Assembly (NCBI RefSeq): GCF_000284255.1
Contig: NC_017075.1
Coordinates: 2,914,001-2,978,000 of the forward strand
Length of the DNA stretch: 64,000 nt
From: Rubrivivax gelatinosus IL144
GTDB lineage: Bacteria > Pseudomonadota > Gammaproteobacteria > Burkholderiales > Burkholderiaceae_C
Reading direction: 5' to 3'
Below the pieces are notes generated by a model, which saw nothing but the letters and a program-made list of their open reading frames with translations, made no database searches and was not told the DNA's origin. Position 1 is the stretch's first letter. Each line of letters begins with the position of its first letter. Of the stretch, positions 1-9,794 are shown piece by piece. Made by a program: the position numbers and the translations under genes.

Positions 1-253
1 CGTGCGCCTGCGTGGCGCCGACCATCGCCCGGATCTCGTCGGCCTTGCCCGAACCAACGAACAGCGCCGCGTCGGGCGCCTTGCGGCGGGCGGTGACGCG
101 GGCGACCGCGACGTCGCCCGCCGACTCGGCCAACAAGGCGAGTTCGTCGAGGGTGGGGTCGAAGTGGCTGTCACCGCCGAGGTCGACGCCGACGAGCACG
201 GCGCGCGTCGGGCCGCCCTCCTGCGACAGCGTCTGCGGTGCAGCTGAAGTCAA
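1..253 (-). CDS. hflX: GTPase HflX, N-terminal fragment (cut by window start)
   Basis: HflX is a ribosome-associated GTPase that splits stalled or heat-damaged 70S ribosomes. Only the first 84 codons lie in the window. They show the typical N-terminal domain: the strand VLVGVDLGG at residues 19-27, then ALFVGSGKADEI at 63-74, which is strongly conserved in HflX; the GTPase domain is outside the window. I chose a TTG start at 253, which gives the usual spacing of about 18 residues before VLVGVD; no clear Shine-Dalgarno precedes it, so the start is tentative. The gene follows hfq by about 43 bases on the same strand, the classic hfq-hflX order. Confidence 0.85.
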   Translation of the reverse strand, partial: MTSAAPQTLSQEGGPTRAVLVGVDLGGDSHFDPTLDELALLAESAGDVAVARVTARRKAPDAALFVGSGKADEIRAMVGATQAH

Positions 254-296
254 GGCTCGGGTGGTGGCGGGTCTCGTTGGAGGGAATCGAGCGGGA

Positions 297-539
297 TCAG
301 GCCTGCTCGGAGGCCTCGTTCGGATGGAAATTCACCGCGCGGCTGGGCACGACGGTGGAGATCGCGTGCTTGTAGACCATCTGGGTGACGGTGTTGCGCA
401 GCAGAACGACGTACTGGTCGAAGGATTCGATGTGGCCCTGGAGCTTGATGCCGTTGACCAGGTAGATCGAGACCGGCACGTGCTCTTTGCGCAGCAGGTT
501 CAGGAAGGGGTCCTGCAAAAGTTGGCCTTTGTTGCTCAC
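297..539 (-). CDS. hfq: RNA chaperone Hfq
   Basis: Hfq is a hexameric Sm-like RNA chaperone that pairs small RNAs with mRNAs. The 80-residue product has [15 protein letters not shown] at 5-19 (proximal-face Gln9), the Sm1 strand region [20 protein letters not shown] (23-42), and the Sm2 [10 protein letters not shown] (56-65) with the Tyr-Lys-His uridine-binding triad. The start is GTG at 539: a GGAG Shine-Dalgarno lies 6 bases upstream and the product then begins at the family-standard SNKGQ. An in-frame ATG 33 bases further upstream would add a non-conserved extension. The acidic C-terminal tail is short, as usual in Betaproteobacteria. It lies between der and hflX. Confidence 0.95.
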   Translation of the reverse strand: MSNKGQLLQDPFLNLLRKEHVPVSIYLVNGIKLQGHIESFDQYVVLLRNTVTQMVYKHAISTVVPSRAVNFHPNEASEQA

Positions 540-614
540 GATATGCTCCGTGTTGAATGTCGAGTGCCCCACGTTATCACACGGGGGCGAACCCGACTTG
601 AAAAGCGGATTGCC

Positions 615-1958
615 TCAGGGGCTGCGTTCGTCGAAGGGATTCTTCGAGGAACGGAATTCGATCCGCATCGGCGTGCCGACGAGCTTGAAGTGCTCGCGGA
701 AACGACCTTCGAGATAACGCTTGTAGGCGTCGGTGATGTGGTCCAGCGAGTTGCCGTGGATCACGACCAGCGGCGGATTCATGCCGCCCTGGTGGGCATA
801 ACGCATCTTCGGCCGGAAAGCGCCTTCGCGCCGCGGGGCCTGGTGCTGCACGGCGTCGATCAGCAGGCGCGTCAGCACCGGCGTCGGCATCTTCACCGTC
901 GCCGAGGCGTGGGCGTGCAGGATGGCCTTCCACAGCGCCGTGAGGCCGGTGCGCTTCTTCGCCGAGATCTGCAGCACCGGCGCGAACTTCAGGAACGCCA
1001 GGCGGCTCTCAATCGAGCGCTGCAGCTGCTGGCGCTGGTAGTCGTCGGTGGCGTCCCACTTGTTGAGCGCCAGCACGACAGCACGCCCGGACTCGAGCAC
1101 GTAACCGGCGATGTGCGCGTCCTGCTCGCTGACGCCGACGGTGGCGTCGACCATCAGCACGACGACGTTGGCGTCGGCGATGGCCTGCAGCGTCTTGACG
1201 ACCGAGAACTTCTCGATCGCCTCGAAGACCTTGCCCTTGCGGCGCAGGCCGGCGGTGTCGATCAGCTCGAAACGGCGGCCCTCGCGCTCCAGCGAGACCT
1301 TGATCGCGTCGCGCGTCGTGCCCGGTTGGTCGAACGCCACCAGGCGCTCCTCGCCCAGCCAGGCGTTGATCAGCGTCGACTTGCCGACGTTGGGCCGGCC
1401 GGCGACGGCCAGGCGGATCGGCGCGTCGGCATCGGGCTCGCCGCCCTCCTCGTCCTCGTCGCCGAAGTCGAAGTCCTCCAGCGCCGTCTCGAGCAGGCTG
1501 CGCACGCCCTGGCCGTGCGAGGCCGACAGCGGATGCGGCTCGCCGATGCCGAGCTCGTGGAACTCGGCCAGCAGCGGCGACTCGGCCATGCCTTCGGCCT
1601 TGTTGACCGCGAGGATGACCTTCTTCTGCTGCGTGCGCAGGAAGCGCGCGATGTCGTGGTCCTGGGCCGACAGGCCGGCACGCAGGTCGGTGACGAAGAC
1701 GACGACGTCAGCCTCGGCGACGGCCTGCTTGGTCTGCTTGGCCATCTCGGCGACGACGCCGCTGGGCTTCTCGGGCTCGAAGCCGCCGGTGTCGACGACG
1801 ATGAACTCGCGCCCGCCCAGGCGGGCGTCGCCGTAGTGGCGGTCACGCGTCAGGCCGGCGAAGTCGGCGACGATGGCGTCGCGGCTCTTCGTGATCCGGT
1901 TGAACAGCGTCGACTTGCCGACGTTCGGCCGCCCGACGAGCGCGATGACAGGTTTCAC
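615..1958 (-). CDS. der: Ribosome biogenesis GTPase Der (EngA)
   Basis: Der carries two tandem GTPase domains and a KH-like C-terminal domain and acts in assembly of the 50S subunit. The 447-residue product shows P-loop GRPNVGKST at 9-17 and again at 187-195, switch II motifs DTGGF and [10 protein letters not shown], and base-recognition motifs NKAEG and NKWD. The two GTPase domains are joined by an acidic linker at about 161-178. The GTG start at 1958 is preceded by GAGG at proper spacing; that Shine-Dalgarno overlaps the bamB stop codon. The order yfgM-bamB-der is conserved in Proteobacteria, so the three genes are probably co-transcribed. Confidence 0.97.
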   Translation of the reverse strand: MKPVIALVGRPNVGKSTLFNRITKSRDAIVADFAGLTRDRHYGDARLGGREFIVVDTGGFEPEKPSGVVAEMAKQTKQAVAEADVVVFVTDLRAGLSAQDHDIARFLRTQQKKVILAVNKAEGMAESPLLAEFHELGIGEPHPLSASHGQGVRSLLETALEDFDFGDEDEEGGEPDADAPIRLAVAGRPNVGKSTLINAWLGEERLVAFDQPGTTRDAIKVSLEREGRRFELIDTAGLRRKGKVFEAIEKFSVVKTLQAIADANVVVLMVDATVGVSEQDAHIAGYVLESGRAVVLALNKWDATDDYQRQQLQRSIESRLAFLKFAPVLQISAKKRTGLTALWKAILHAHASATVKMPTPVLTRLLIDAVQHQAPRREGAFRPKMRYAHQGGMNPPLVVIHGNSLDHITDAYKRYLEGRFREHFKLVGTPMRIEFRSSKNPFDERSP

Positions 1959-1966
1959 TCGCGACC

Positions 1967-3073
1967 TCAGTTCGGACGGAAGGCGTGCAGGCCGCCCTTG
2001 CGGGTGACGACCAGCATCGTCGTGCCGGCGAGCACCGGCGCGCCAACGACCGCCGAGCCGTCGGTCGGCAGGCGCAGCTGGAACTCGCCGGTGGCGGCCG
2101 ACAGGAAGTGCACGTAGCCCTCGGCGTCGCCGAAGACGACGCTGGGGCCCAGCGCCAGCGGCGCGCTCAGGCCGCGGTAGAGCATTCGCTCGTTGGTCCA
2201 GAGCACTTCGCCGTTGTCGCTGCGCCAGGCGCTGACGCGGTCGGTGCCGTCGGCGCCGAAGATCGCAGTGTCGTTGCCGCCGACCGGCTGCACGCCGCCG
2301 ACGTTGCGCGACCACAGCAGCGTGCCCTTGGACGCGTCGGCGCAGGCCACGGCCGACTGGAACGAACGCGCGCAGACCTTGTCGCCCAGGCGCAGCACCG
2401 GGCCCAGCAGGTCGGCCAGACGCTCGACTTCGTTGGTGCCGCGCGGCGAGGCCATCGCGACTTCCCACTGCACGGTGCCGCGCAGCGAGTCGACGCCGGT
2501 CAGGCGCGGGCCCTGGCCGACGAGCAGCGTGTTCTTGAACGCGGCGACGACGCCGGCCTGCGACAGCGTCAGCGCGTCGCTCGGGCGCTGCATGCGCCAC
2601 AGCAGGCGGCCGTCGAGCGCGTCGAATGCATTGACCGTGCGGTCCACGCCCATGACGAAGACCCGTTCACCGGCGACCAGCGGCGCGGTGACGACGCGCG
2701 AGGACAGGCGCTTGCGCCAGACCTCGCGGCCGCCGTCGACGACGACCAGCTCGTTGGCCGTCGTCACGACGGCGTCGAAGCGGCCGTCGCTGCCCAGGCC
2801 GGCGGCGATCTTGGCGTCGATCCTGGCGCGCGACAGCTCCTTGCCGCTCTGGGCGTCGAGCACGAGGATCGTGCCGTCGCTGCCGGCGACGCGGAACTGG
2901 CCGTCGCGCACGACGACGGCCAGCGGAAACTCGACGCCGTCCAGGCGGGCGCTCCAGACCTCGCGGCCGGCGATCGTGGGCTTCAGGTCCTGCAGCGCCA
3001 TCGGCTTGGGCTTGGACGAGCCGCAGCCGGCCAGCACGGCGGCGACGGCGAGCGCGAAGACGACGCGGCGCAT
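1967..3073 (-). CDS. bamB: Outer membrane assembly lipoprotein BamB
   Basis: BamB is the beta-propeller lipoprotein of the BAM complex that inserts beta-barrel proteins into the outer membrane. The 368-residue product starts with a lipoprotein signal (hydrophobic segment, lipobox LAGC, lipidated Cys17). It then has repeated PQQ-like blades, for example [24 protein letters not shown] and [12 protein letters not shown], each with the recurring W and G positions. The start ATG at 3073 overlaps the yfgM stop by one base (TGATG), which suggests translational coupling; a GTG one codon earlier is less likely. Confidence 0.94.
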   Translation of the reverse strand: MRRVVFALAVAAVLAGCGSSKPKPMALQDLKPTIAGREVWSARLDGVEFPLAVVVRDGQFRVAGSDGTILVLDAQSGKELSRARIDAKIAAGLGSDGRFDAVVTTANELVVVDGGREVWRKRLSSRVVTAPLVAGERVFVMGVDRTVNAFDALDGRLLWRMQRPSDALTLSQAGVVAAFKNTLLVGQGPRLTGVDSLRGTVQWEVAMASPRGTNEVERLADLLGPVLRLGDKVCARSFQSAVACADASKGTLLWSRNVGGVQPVGGNDTAIFGADGTDRVSAWRSDNGEVLWTNERMLYRGLSAPLALGPSVVFGDAEGYVHFLSAATGEFQLRLPTDGSAVVGAPVLAGTTMLVVTRKGGLHAFRPN

Positions 3074-3753
3074 CACGACGCGGCTCCCGAGGCGGCAGAC
3101 GCGGCCGGGGCAGGCGGCGCCGCGCCGAGCGCGGTGAGCTTGGCCTCGACGAGGCGCTTGTAGTCGATCTTGTCGTCCATGGTCTTGAACGCCACCTCGT
3201 AGGCGGCACGCGCCTCGTCGTTGCGGCCGGCGGCGGCGAGCACGTCGCCACGGCGGTCGGCCACCAGAGCCTCGAAACCGACGGCCTTGGCGCCGTCCAG
3301 CTGCGCCAGCGCCTGGTCGAACTGCTTGGCCGCGGACAGAACGGCGGCCAGGCGCAAGCGCGCGATCGTGCGGTACTCGTCCTCGGCGGCGTGTTCGGCG
3401 ACCCAGGTCAGCGTCGCCTTGGCGGCGTCTACCTGACCCTTCTCGAACTGCACCTTGGCCGCGGCCAGGCCGCCCTGCTCGGCGTAGGCCGTGCCGGCGT
3501 AGCGGTCCTTCAGGTCGCCGAAGATGCGCCCGCTCTTGTCGGCATCACCGGCGGCGGCGGCGCGGTCGAGCTCGTCGTACATCGCGCTGGCCTTCAGCGC
3601 CTGGCTGCGCTGCCAGTAGTTCCAGCCGTTCCAGCCGGCGTAGGCGGCGAGCGCGGCGATCAGCAACCAGGAGACGAGGTTGCCGTACCGCTTCCAGAAC
3701 GCCTTGAGGGCGTCGATCTGCTCCTGCTCCTGCAGGTCGAGTTGTGTGGCCAT
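3073..3753 (-). CDS. yfgM: YfgM-type tetratricopeptide protein (ancillary SecYEG subunit)
   Basis: Inner-membrane protein with a periplasmic TPR domain; E. coli YfgM binds the SecYEG translocon and PpiD and helps hand over secreted proteins. The 226-residue product has a cytoplasmic segment LDLQEQEQIDALKAFWKRYG, one membrane helix at about 24-42 (WLLIAALAAYAGWNGW), and helical repeats typical of the family (YAEQGGLAAAKVQFEKGQVD, then TIARLRLAAVLSAAKQFDQA). The start MATQLD at 3753 is the one conserved in homologues; the longer frame upstream lacks family character. The gene sits between hisS and bamB, its usual place. Confidence 0.9.
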   Translation of the reverse strand: MATQLDLQEQEQIDALKAFWKRYGNLVSWLLIAALAAYAGWNGWNYWQRSQALKASAMYDELDRAAAAGDADKSGRIFGDLKDRYAGTAYAEQGGLAAAKVQFEKGQVDAAKATLTWVAEHAAEDEYRTIARLRLAAVLSAAKQFDQALAQLDGAKAVGFEALVADRRGDVLAAAGRNDEARAAYEVAFKTMDDKIDYKRLVEAKLTALGAAPPAPAASAASGAAS

Positions 3754-3781
3754 GTCGGTGAAGCGGACGAAAAACGGTCGA

Positions 3782-5056
3782 TTATGCGGGGAGCAGGTCG
3801 GCTGCCCAGGTGGCGGGGTCGGCGATCGGTCGCGCGGCCTGCGCCGCTGCGGCGTCGCGCAGCGGCTTGACGGCAACTTCGCCGCGGGCGAGCTCGTCGC
3901 CGCCGAAGATCAGCGCATGGCGCGCGCCGCTGGCGTCGGCCTTCTTGAACTGCGACTTCATGCTGCCGCCGCCGACGTGCAGCTGCACCGCGACGCCGGC
4001 CGCACGCAGCGCCTCGACGACGCGCATCGCCTGCGGCAGCGCGCTGCCGTCGGGCACGATGGCATAGGCGTCGGGCACCGGCGCCGGCGGCGCCACGCCC
4101 AGCTGTTGCACCAGGTCGAGCACACGCTCGATGCCCATGCCCCAGCCGATGCCCGGCGCCGGCTTGCCGCCGACCAGTTCGACCAGGCCGTCGTAGCGCC
4201 CGCCGCCGCAGATCGTGCCCTGGGCGCCGAGCTTGTCGGTCACCCACTCGAAGACGGTCAGGTTGTAGTAGTCCATGCCGCGCACCAGACGCGGGTTGAC
4301 GCGGTAGGGCTGGCCGGCGGCGTCGAGCATGGCCTTCAGCGCATCGAAATGCTTCAGCGAGGCTTCGCCGAGGTAGTCGATGAGCTGCGGCGCGGCCTCG
4401 ACCATGGCCTGCATGGCCGGATTCTTGGTGTCGAGAATGCGCAGCGGGTTGCTGTGCAGGCGGCGGCGCGCGTCCTCGTCGAGCAGTTCGGCGTGCTGCT
4501 CGAAGTGGGCGATCAGCGCCGCGCGGTGCGCCTTGCGCTCCTCGGGCTGGCCCAGGCTGTTGATGTCCAGCCGCACCTCGCCCAGGCCCAGGTCCTTCCA
4601 CAGCGCCCGGCACATCAGGATGACCTCGGCGTCGACGTCCGGGCCGCCGAAGCCCAGCGCCTCGACGCCGACCTGGTGGAACTGGCGGTAGCGGCCGCGC
4701 TGCGGACGCTCGTGGCGGAACATCGGGCCGATGTAGAACAGGCGCTTGCCGCCGTCGTACAGCGCCGAGTGCTCGACGACCGCGCGCACGACGCCGGCCG
4801 TGCCCTCGGGGCGCAGCGACAGCGGATCGCCGTTCATGCTGTCGACGAAGGAATACATCTCCTTCTCGACGATGTCGGTCACCTCGCCCAGCCCGCGCAC
4901 GAACAGCGGCGTGTGCTCGACGATCGGCGTGCGCACGTTCTGGTAGGCGTAGCGGCGCATCAGCGCGCGCACGGTGTCTTCGAACCACTCCCAGCGCGCC
5001 GACTCGGGCGGCAGGATGTCGTTCATGCCTTTGACGGCAACGATCTTCTCGGCCAT
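3782..5056 (-). CDS. hisS: Histidyl-tRNA synthetase
   Basis: Class II aminoacyl-tRNA synthetase that charges tRNA-His. The 424-residue length matches the bacterial family. Visible motifs are KGMNDILP at the N-terminus, motif 2 [12 protein letters not shown], the histidine-specific [10 protein letters not shown], and motif 3 [12 protein letters not shown]. The C-terminal anticodon-binding domain ends the protein. It is preceded by ispG (48 bases) and followed by yfgM, the common proteobacterial order ispG-hisS-yfgM-bamB-der, so it is probably read in a long housekeeping operon. Confidence 0.97.
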   Translation of the reverse strand: MAEKIVAVKGMNDILPPESARWEWFEDTVRALMRRYAYQNVRTPIVEHTPLFVRGLGEVTDIVEKEMYSFVDSMNGDPLSLRPEGTAGVVRAVVEHSALYDGGKRLFYIGPMFRHERPQRGRYRQFHQVGVEALGFGGPDVDAEVILMCRALWKDLGLGEVRLDINSLGQPEERKAHRAALIAHFEQHAELLDEDARRRLHSNPLRILDTKNPAMQAMVEAAPQLIDYLGEASLKHFDALKAMLDAAGQPYRVNPRLVRGMDYYNLTVFEWVTDKLGAQGTICGGGRYDGLVELVGGKPAPGIGWGMGIERVLDLVQQLGVAPPAPVPDAYAIVPDGSALPQAMRVVEALRAAGVAVQLHVGGGSMKSQFKKADASGARHALIFGGDELARGEVAVKPLRDAAAAQAARPIADPATWAADLLPA

Positions 5057-5104
5057 GGGGAACAGGTTGGTGCGGCGGGCCGGCGGCCCGCCCGGAACGA
5101 GGAA

Positions 5105-6382
5105 TCAGGCCGCGGTCGCGGCGGCGCCGAAGCGGCGCTCGATGTAGTCCTCGACGATCTTGTGGAACTCCTGCGCGATGCCCTCGCCGCGCAGCGTCAG
5201 CGCCTTCTCGCCGTCGATGAACACCGGCGCGGCCGGAGCCTCGCCGTTGCCCGGCAGGCTGATGCCGATGTCGGCGTGTTTGCTCTCGCCGGGGCCGTTG
5301 ACGATGCAGCCCATCACCGCCACCTTCAGGTTCTCGACACCCGGGTAGCGGCTCTTCCACACCGGCATCTGCGCACGCAGGAAGTCGTCGATCTGCTTGG
5401 CGAGTTCCTGGAAGGTGGTGCTCGTCGTGCGGCCGCAGCCGGGGCAGGCGGTGACGCTGGGGTTGAAGGTGCGCAGGCCCAGCGACTGCAGGATCTCGCC
5501 GGCGACGACGACCTCCTGGGTGCGCGCCTCGCCCGGCTGCGGCGTCAGGCTGACGCGGATCGTGTCGCCGATGCCTTCCTGCAGCAGGATGCCCAGCGCG
5601 ACGCTGGACGCCACCGTGCCCTTGGTCGCCATGCCGGCTTCGGTCAGGCCCAGGTGCAGCGCGTAGTCGCAGCGCTGGGCCAGGCCGCGGTAGACCGAGA
5701 TCAGGTCCTGCACGCCGCTGACCTTGCAGCTGATGACGATCTGATTCGGGTCCAGGCCGAGTTCACGCGCGGCGCTGGCCGAGCTCAGCGCCGACTGCAC
5801 CAGCGCCTCGTACATCACCTGCTTGCCGTCCAGCGGCTGGGCGCGGTGCGCGTTCTCGTCCATCATGGACGCGAGCAGTTCCTGGTCCAGGCTGCCCCAG
5901 TTGACGCCGATGCGCACCACCTTGTTCCAGCGGCAGGCGGCCTCGACCATCATCGCGAACTGGCGGTCGCGCTTGTCGCCCTTGCCGACGTTGCCCGGGT
6001 TGATGCGGTACTTGGACAGCGCCTGCGCCATCGCCGGGTACTCGGTGAGCAGGCGGTGGCCGTTGTAGTGGAAGTCGCCGACCAGCGGAACGTCGATGCC
6101 CATGCGGTCGAGCTGCTCGCGGATGTGCGGCACGGCCTCGGCGGCTTCGGGCGTGTTGACGGTGATGCGCACCAGCTCGGAGCCGGCCTGGGCCAGTTCC
6201 TTGACCTGGATGGCGGTGCCGATCACGTCGGTCGTGTCGGTGTTGGTCATCGACTGCAGGCGCACCGGAGCGTCGCCGCCGATGGTCACGACCCGGTTCC
6301 CCCAGACGGCACGGGCCTGGCGCGAGCGGCGCGCCAGCGGTGCGGCGGACGGGATGGTGGCGGGCGTTTCCGGAGCGTTCAT
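5105..6382 (-). CDS. ispG: 4-hydroxy-3-methylbut-2-enyl diphosphate synthase (flavodoxin)
   Basis: IspG (GcpE) is the iron-sulfur enzyme of the methylerythritol phosphate pathway that converts MEcPP to HMBPP. The 425-residue product begins its TIM barrel with [20 protein letters not shown]. The [4Fe-4S] ligands lie in the C-terminal domain: CPGCGRTT and later [15 protein letters not shown]. The ATG at 6382 has a GAGG Shine-Dalgarno 6 bases upstream. The gene lies between rodZ and hisS. Its product feeds the farnesyl diphosphate used by the hpnCDE genes elsewhere in this window. Confidence 0.97.
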   Translation of the reverse strand: MNAPETPATIPSAAPLARRSRQARAVWGNRVVTIGGDAPVRLQSMTNTDTTDVIGTAIQVKELAQAGSELVRITVNTPEAAEAVPHIREQLDRMGIDVPLVGDFHYNGHRLLTEYPAMAQALSKYRINPGNVGKGDKRDRQFAMMVEAACRWNKVVRIGVNWGSLDQELLASMMDENAHRAQPLDGKQVMYEALVQSALSSASAARELGLDPNQIVISCKVSGVQDLISVYRGLAQRCDYALHLGLTEAGMATKGTVASSVALGILLQEGIGDTIRVSLTPQPGEARTQEVVVAGEILQSLGLRTFNPSVTACPGCGRTTSTTFQELAKQIDDFLRAQMPVWKSRYPGVENLKVAVMGCIVNGPGESKHADIGISLPGNGEAPAAPVFIDGEKALTLRGEGIAQEFHKIVEDYIERRFGAAATAA

Positions 6383-6410
6383 CGAAACCTCACTGCAATA
6401 ACGGCTGCGC

Positions 6411-7364
6411 TCACTGCAACTCGACGCGGGCGACGGCGTTGCGGGTCAGCGGCGCCAGGTCGACCGGCTTGCCGCGGAAGGACAGGCGGGTGGCCGGCGC
6501 ATTGCCGATTTTGAGCCGCAACGGCAGTTGCCCGTCGACCCCGGCGGTCTCGCCGGCGCGCAGCAGGCGCGAAAAAACGACCTGGCCCTTGGCGTCGTAG
6601 GCCTCGATCCACGAGGGCTGTTCGGCATGCAGCTGGACCAGCCCCGCCGCAGCCGGCACGGCCGAGGCAGGCGCAGAAGCCGCGGCCAGCGTGGCGGCCA
6701 TCGCCGGCTTCAGCGCCGGCAGCACCGCGGATGCGGCCGACGCTGCGGCCGCCGGAACCGGCGCCGGGGCCGGCACGGCCACCGGCACGGCCACCGGCGC
6801 GACCGCCACGGCGACCGACGCAGGCGCCGAAGCCGGCTCCACCGGCACCAGGGCGACCTCGGGCACCGAGGCGGCCGCCTCGGGCACCGACGCCGCTTCG
6901 GGCGGCGGGCTGGCGTCGGCGGTCGGCGCAGGGGACTGGAGCATGCCGGCCGGCATGAAATAGACGACCGCCGCCGCGATCAGCAGCGCGCCGCCGGCCC
7001 AGACCAGCGGCTTGACCGAACCCAGGCTGACCTTGGGCATGTCGGGGCCGGCGCGTTCACGGAACGGCGTGTTCAGGCTGCCGACGACGTGATCCAGCGC
7101 CGAACCGTCGGTGCGCGGCAGCAGCGCCAGCACCGGCTGGGCGTCGGTGTGCAGCGCACGGCACACCGCCAAGGCGAGTGCGCGCGTGAACGCCGGGTCC
7201 AGCAGCTCGTCGTGGCGGTCGGCTTCCAGCGCCTCCAGCTTGGCCACCGGGACCTTGATGGCGGCGGCCAGCGCCGCGATGTGCAGGCCCTGCTTCTCGC
7301 GTGCCGCGCGCAGCAGCGCGCCGGCCGTCGTGCCCGCGGGCGGGGGCGTCACGGAATCAGTCAT
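6411..7364 (-). CDS. rodZ: RodZ-type helix-turn-helix/DUF4115 membrane protein
   Basis: RodZ links the MreB cytoskeleton to the cell-wall elongation machinery. The 317-residue product has a cytoplasmic Cro-type helix-turn-helix (about 15-80, [20 protein letters not shown]), one membrane helix at about 119-138, a long Ala/Pro/Val-rich periplasmic spacer (about 140-245) and a C-terminal DUF4115 domain ending in [14 protein letters not shown]. The spacer is low-complexity and probably extended. The start ATG 7364 overlaps the pilW stop by 8 bases. The context pilW-rodZ-ispG is typical. Confidence 0.85.
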   Translation of the reverse strand: MTDSVTPPPAGTTAGALLRAAREKQGLHIAALAAAIKVPVAKLEALEADRHDELLDPAFTRALALAVCRALHTDAQPVLALLPRTDGSALDHVVGSLNTPFRERAGPDMPKVSLGSVKPLVWAGGALLIAAAVVYFMPAGMLQSPAPTADASPPPEAASVPEAAASVPEVALVPVEPASAPASVAVAVAPVAVPVAVPAPAPVPAAAASAASAVLPALKPAMAATLAAASAPASAVPAAAGLVQLHAEQPSWIEAYDAKGQVVFSRLLRAGETAGVDGQLPLRLKIGNAPATRLSFRGKPVDLAPLTRNAVARVELQ

Positions 7365-8160
7365 CGAACCGGCCTTGCTCGAACTGGGCAGCCTCGGGCG
7401 ATTGGGGGAAACGGTCGCGCAGCTGGCGGCCGAACTCGTAGGCGCCAGCCTGGTTGCCCAGCCGGCGCTCGATGCGTGCGGCCAGCCACAAGGTGGCCGC
7501 ACTGGATTGCTCGCTCACCGCGTTGACGCGCTGGACGTAGAAGCGGGCACGTTCGAACGAACCGCGGTGATACAGCGCGTCGGCGAGGTTGTAGGACGTC
7601 GCCGGGTTGGCCGGTTCGAGCTGGAAGCTGCGGTAAAGCGCCGCTTCGGCATCGGCCCAGCGGCCTTCGCGCGCGTCGCAGACACCCTTGGCGAGCAGCG
7701 TGCGCGCGCTGCCGCGGTACTGCGGCAGCGCCAGCGTGGTCTCGAACTCGCGGTCGGCGTCGCCGTAGCGGCCCTGCTGGCAGAGGAACCAGCCGTAGTT
7801 GTGGCGCAGGTCGCCGTCGCGCGGCGCCAGCGACAGCGCGCGCTGGAAGCTGTCATCGGCCAGGCGCGTCTCGCCCAGCGCGGCGTAGATCAGGCCGCGC
7901 AGGCCGAGCGCTTCGGGCATGTCGGGGCGCGCGGCCAGCGCCTGTTTGACCTCGTCGAGCGCGGTCTCCGACTGGCCGCGGGCAAAGTACGCCGACGCCA
8001 GCTCCAGCCGCACCTTGGCGCGGCGTTCGACGTCGGCGGGGTCGTTGCTCGGCCGCGTCTCGCGGGCCGAGCCGTTGGCCGGCGGTTCGCTGACGCAGCC
8101 CGCCAGCAGCGATGCGGCGCAGGCCGCCGCGGCCAGCAGGGCCAGCAGGCGACGCGTCAC
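7357..8160 (-). CDS. pilW: Type IV pilus biogenesis/stability lipoprotein PilW (PilF)
   Basis: Outer-membrane TPR lipoprotein that pilots PilQ secretin assembly. The 267-residue product has a lipoprotein signal with lipobox LLAGC (Cys22), followed by about six TPR units, for example [38 protein letters not shown] and [18 protein letters not shown]. The start is GTG 8160, overlapping the rlmN stop by four bases (GTGA). No other pilus gene is in the window; rlmN-pilW-rodZ is a conserved order, so the locus alone does not prove that the strain makes pili. Confidence 0.88.
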   Translation of the reverse strand: MTRRLLALLAAAACAASLLAGCVSEPPANGSARETRPSNDPADVERRAKVRLELASAYFARGQSETALDEVKQALAARPDMPEALGLRGLIYAALGETRLADDSFQRALSLAPRDGDLRHNYGWFLCQQGRYGDADREFETTLALPQYRGSARTLLAKGVCDAREGRWADAEAALYRSFQLEPANPATSYNLADALYHRGSFERARFYVQRVNAVSEQSSAATLWLAARIERRLGNQAGAYEFGRQLRDRFPQSPEAAQFEQGRFDD

Positions 8161-9275
8161 CGCGGGTCCTCCGCGGCGGCGATCGGGATCGTGCGGCGGC
8201 GCTCCAGCAGGCGTTCGCGTGCCCGGGTGCGGTCCTGCACCTCGCCGGCGAGCTGGCCGCAGGCCGCGTCGATGTCGTCGCCGCGCACCTTGCGGATCGT
8301 CGTCACGATGCCGGCGTCCTGCAGCACCTTGGCGAAGGCCGTCACGCGTTCGCGCGGCGAGCGCTTGAGCCCCGACTCGGGGAACGGGTTGAACGGGATC
8401 AGGTTGAACTTGCACGGCACGCGGCGGCGGCGGACAAGGTGCACGAGTTCCAGCGCCTGCTCGGGGGCGTCGTTGACGCCGTCGAGCATGCAGTACTCGA
8501 AGGTGATGAAGTCGCGCGGCGCTGCTTCGACATAACGCAGGCAGGCGTCGAGCAGCGCCTCGATGCCGTCCTTGCGGTTGATCGGCACCAGCGCGTCGCG
8601 CAGCGCGTCGTTGGGCGCGTGCAGCGAGACGGCCAGCGCCACCGGGCAGTCCTCGCGCAGGCGGTCGATCATCGCCACCATGCCCGAGGTCGAGACCGTC
8701 ACGCGGCGGCGCGACAGGCCGTAGCCGTGGTCGTCGAGCATCACGCGCAGCGCCGGCACGACGGCCGTGTAGTTCTGCAGCGGCTCGCCCATGCCCATCA
8801 TCACGACGTTGTCGATGACGCGCTGGCCGTCCGGCCCGCGCAGGCGGTGCTCGGCGTAGCGCAGCTGGGCGATGATCTCGCCGGTGCTCAGGTTGCGGCT
8901 GAAGCCCTGGTGCCCGGTCGAGCAGAAACGGCAGCCGACGGCGCAGCCGGCCTGCGAGGACACGCACAGCGTGCCGCGGTCGTCTTCAGGGATGTAGACG
9001 GTCTCGACGGCGTTGCCGCCGCCGACGTCGAACAGCCACTTCGTCGTGCCGTCGGCCGAGACGTGCTCGCTGATGACGGGCAGCGACTCGACCACCGCCG
9101 CGCCGGCGAGCTTGCCGCGCAGCGACTTGGCGAGATCGGACATCTTGTCGAAGTCCGACTCGCCTTTCTGGTGGATCCAGCGGAACAGCTGGACGGCGCG
9201 GAAGCGCTTCTCGCCCAGGCTGTCGCAGAAGGCCGCCAGCCCCTCGAGGTCGAAGTCGAGAAGATTGACGGCCAT
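8157..9275 (-). CDS. rlmN: 23S rRNA/tRNA (adenine-C2)-methyltransferase RlmN
   Basis: Radical-SAM enzyme that methylates C2 of A2503 in 23S rRNA and A37 in some tRNAs. The 372-residue product has the CxxxCxxC cluster at Cys111, Cys115 and Cys118 (CAVGCRFC). The two mechanistic cysteines expected for the family are also there: Cys104 in TLCVSSQ and the methyl-carrying Cys at about 339 in [10 protein letters not shown]. The N-terminal accessory domain (FRWIHQKGE) is intact. Seven bases separate it from ndk upstream, so the two are likely co-transcribed. Confidence 0.97.
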   Translation of the reverse strand: MAVNLLDFDLEGLAAFCDSLGEKRFRAVQLFRWIHQKGESDFDKMSDLAKSLRGKLAGAAVVESLPVISEHVSADGTTKWLFDVGGGNAVETVYIPEDDRGTLCVSSQAGCAVGCRFCSTGHQGFSRNLSTGEIIAQLRYAEHRLRGPDGQRVIDNVVMMGMGEPLQNYTAVVPALRVMLDDHGYGLSRRRVTVSTSGMVAMIDRLREDCPVALAVSLHAPNDALRDALVPINRKDGIEALLDACLRYVEAAPRDFITFEYCMLDGVNDAPEQALELVHLVRRRRVPCKFNLIPFNPFPESGLKRSPRERVTAFAKVLQDAGIVTTIRKVRGDDIDAACGQLAGEVQDRTRARERLLERRRTIPIAAAEDPR

Positions 9276-9282
9276 CGTCGAC

Positions 9283-9708
9283 TCAGCGGCTGTAGACGCT
9301 CATGCCGGGGAAGAAGAACGCGACCTCGACGGCCGCCGTTTCCGGGGCGTCGGAGCCGTGCACGGCGTTGGCGTCGATGCTGTCGGCGAAGTCGGCACGG
9401 ATCGTGCCCTTCTCGGCCTTCTTCGGGTCGGTGGCGCCCATCAGCTCGCGGTTCTTGGCGATCGCGCCTTCGCCTTCGAGCACCTGGATCATCACCGGGC
9501 CCGAGATCATGAAGCTCACGAGGTCGTTGAAGAACGGGCGCGCCTTGTGCACGGCGTAGAAGGCTTCGGCCTCGGCACGCGACAGGTGCTGCATCTTCGC
9601 GGCGGCGATCTTCAGGCCGGCGCCTTCGAAGCGGGCGTAGATCTGGCCGATGACGTTCTTGGCGACGGCGTCAGGCTTGATGATCGAGAGGGTGCGTTCG
9701 ATGGCCAT
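9283..9708 (-). CDS. ndk: Nucleoside diphosphate kinase
   Basis: Transfers the terminal phosphate of ATP to nucleoside diphosphates. The 141-residue product starts [18 protein letters not shown] and has the catalytic His117 in [12 protein letters not shown], at the residue number typical of the family. A good AAGGAG Shine-Dalgarno precedes the ATG, and a TAGAAT -10 element lies 43 to 48 bases upstream, so ndk probably heads the transcript ndk-rlmN-pilW-rodZ-ispG-hisS. Confidence 0.98.
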   Translation of the reverse strand: MAIERTLSIIKPDAVAKNVIGQIYARFEGAGLKIAAAKMQHLSRAEAEAFYAVHKARPFFNDLVSFMISGPVMIQVLEGEGAIAKNRELMGATDPKKAEKGTIRADFADSIDANAVHGSDAPETAAVEVAFFFPGMSVYSR

Positions 9709-9750
9709 CTTGAAATATCTCCTTCAATCAAGGACTTGGCAAAGCTTTCG

Positions 9751-9756
9751 ATTCTA
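9751..9756 (-). promoter_or_regulatory. Candidate -10 element of ndk
   Basis: TAGAAT on the minus strand, 5/6 to the sigma-70 consensus, 43-48 bases before ndk. No good -35 is visible. It abuts a 19-base inverted repeat (9757-9775, arms CCGCGCCG/CGGCGCGG, loop of 3). That repeat is probably the end of the rluB transcript, although it lacks a T-run. Confidence 0.45.
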
Positions 9757-9775
9757 CCGCGCCGGATCGGCGCGG
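9757..9775. terminator. GC hairpin between rluB and ndk
   Basis: Perfect 8-bp inverted repeat with a 3-base loop in the 86-base gap between the rluB stop and the ndk start. No T-run follows on the minus strand, so intrinsic termination is uncertain; an alternative is an operator directly upstream of the ndk -10. Confidence 0.35.
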
Positions 9776-9794
9776 CCATGACGGAAAGACGCGT

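Noticed and set aside
3680..6514. A 944-codon open frame opposite hisS and ispG
   Set aside because: Antisense shadow of two certain genes.
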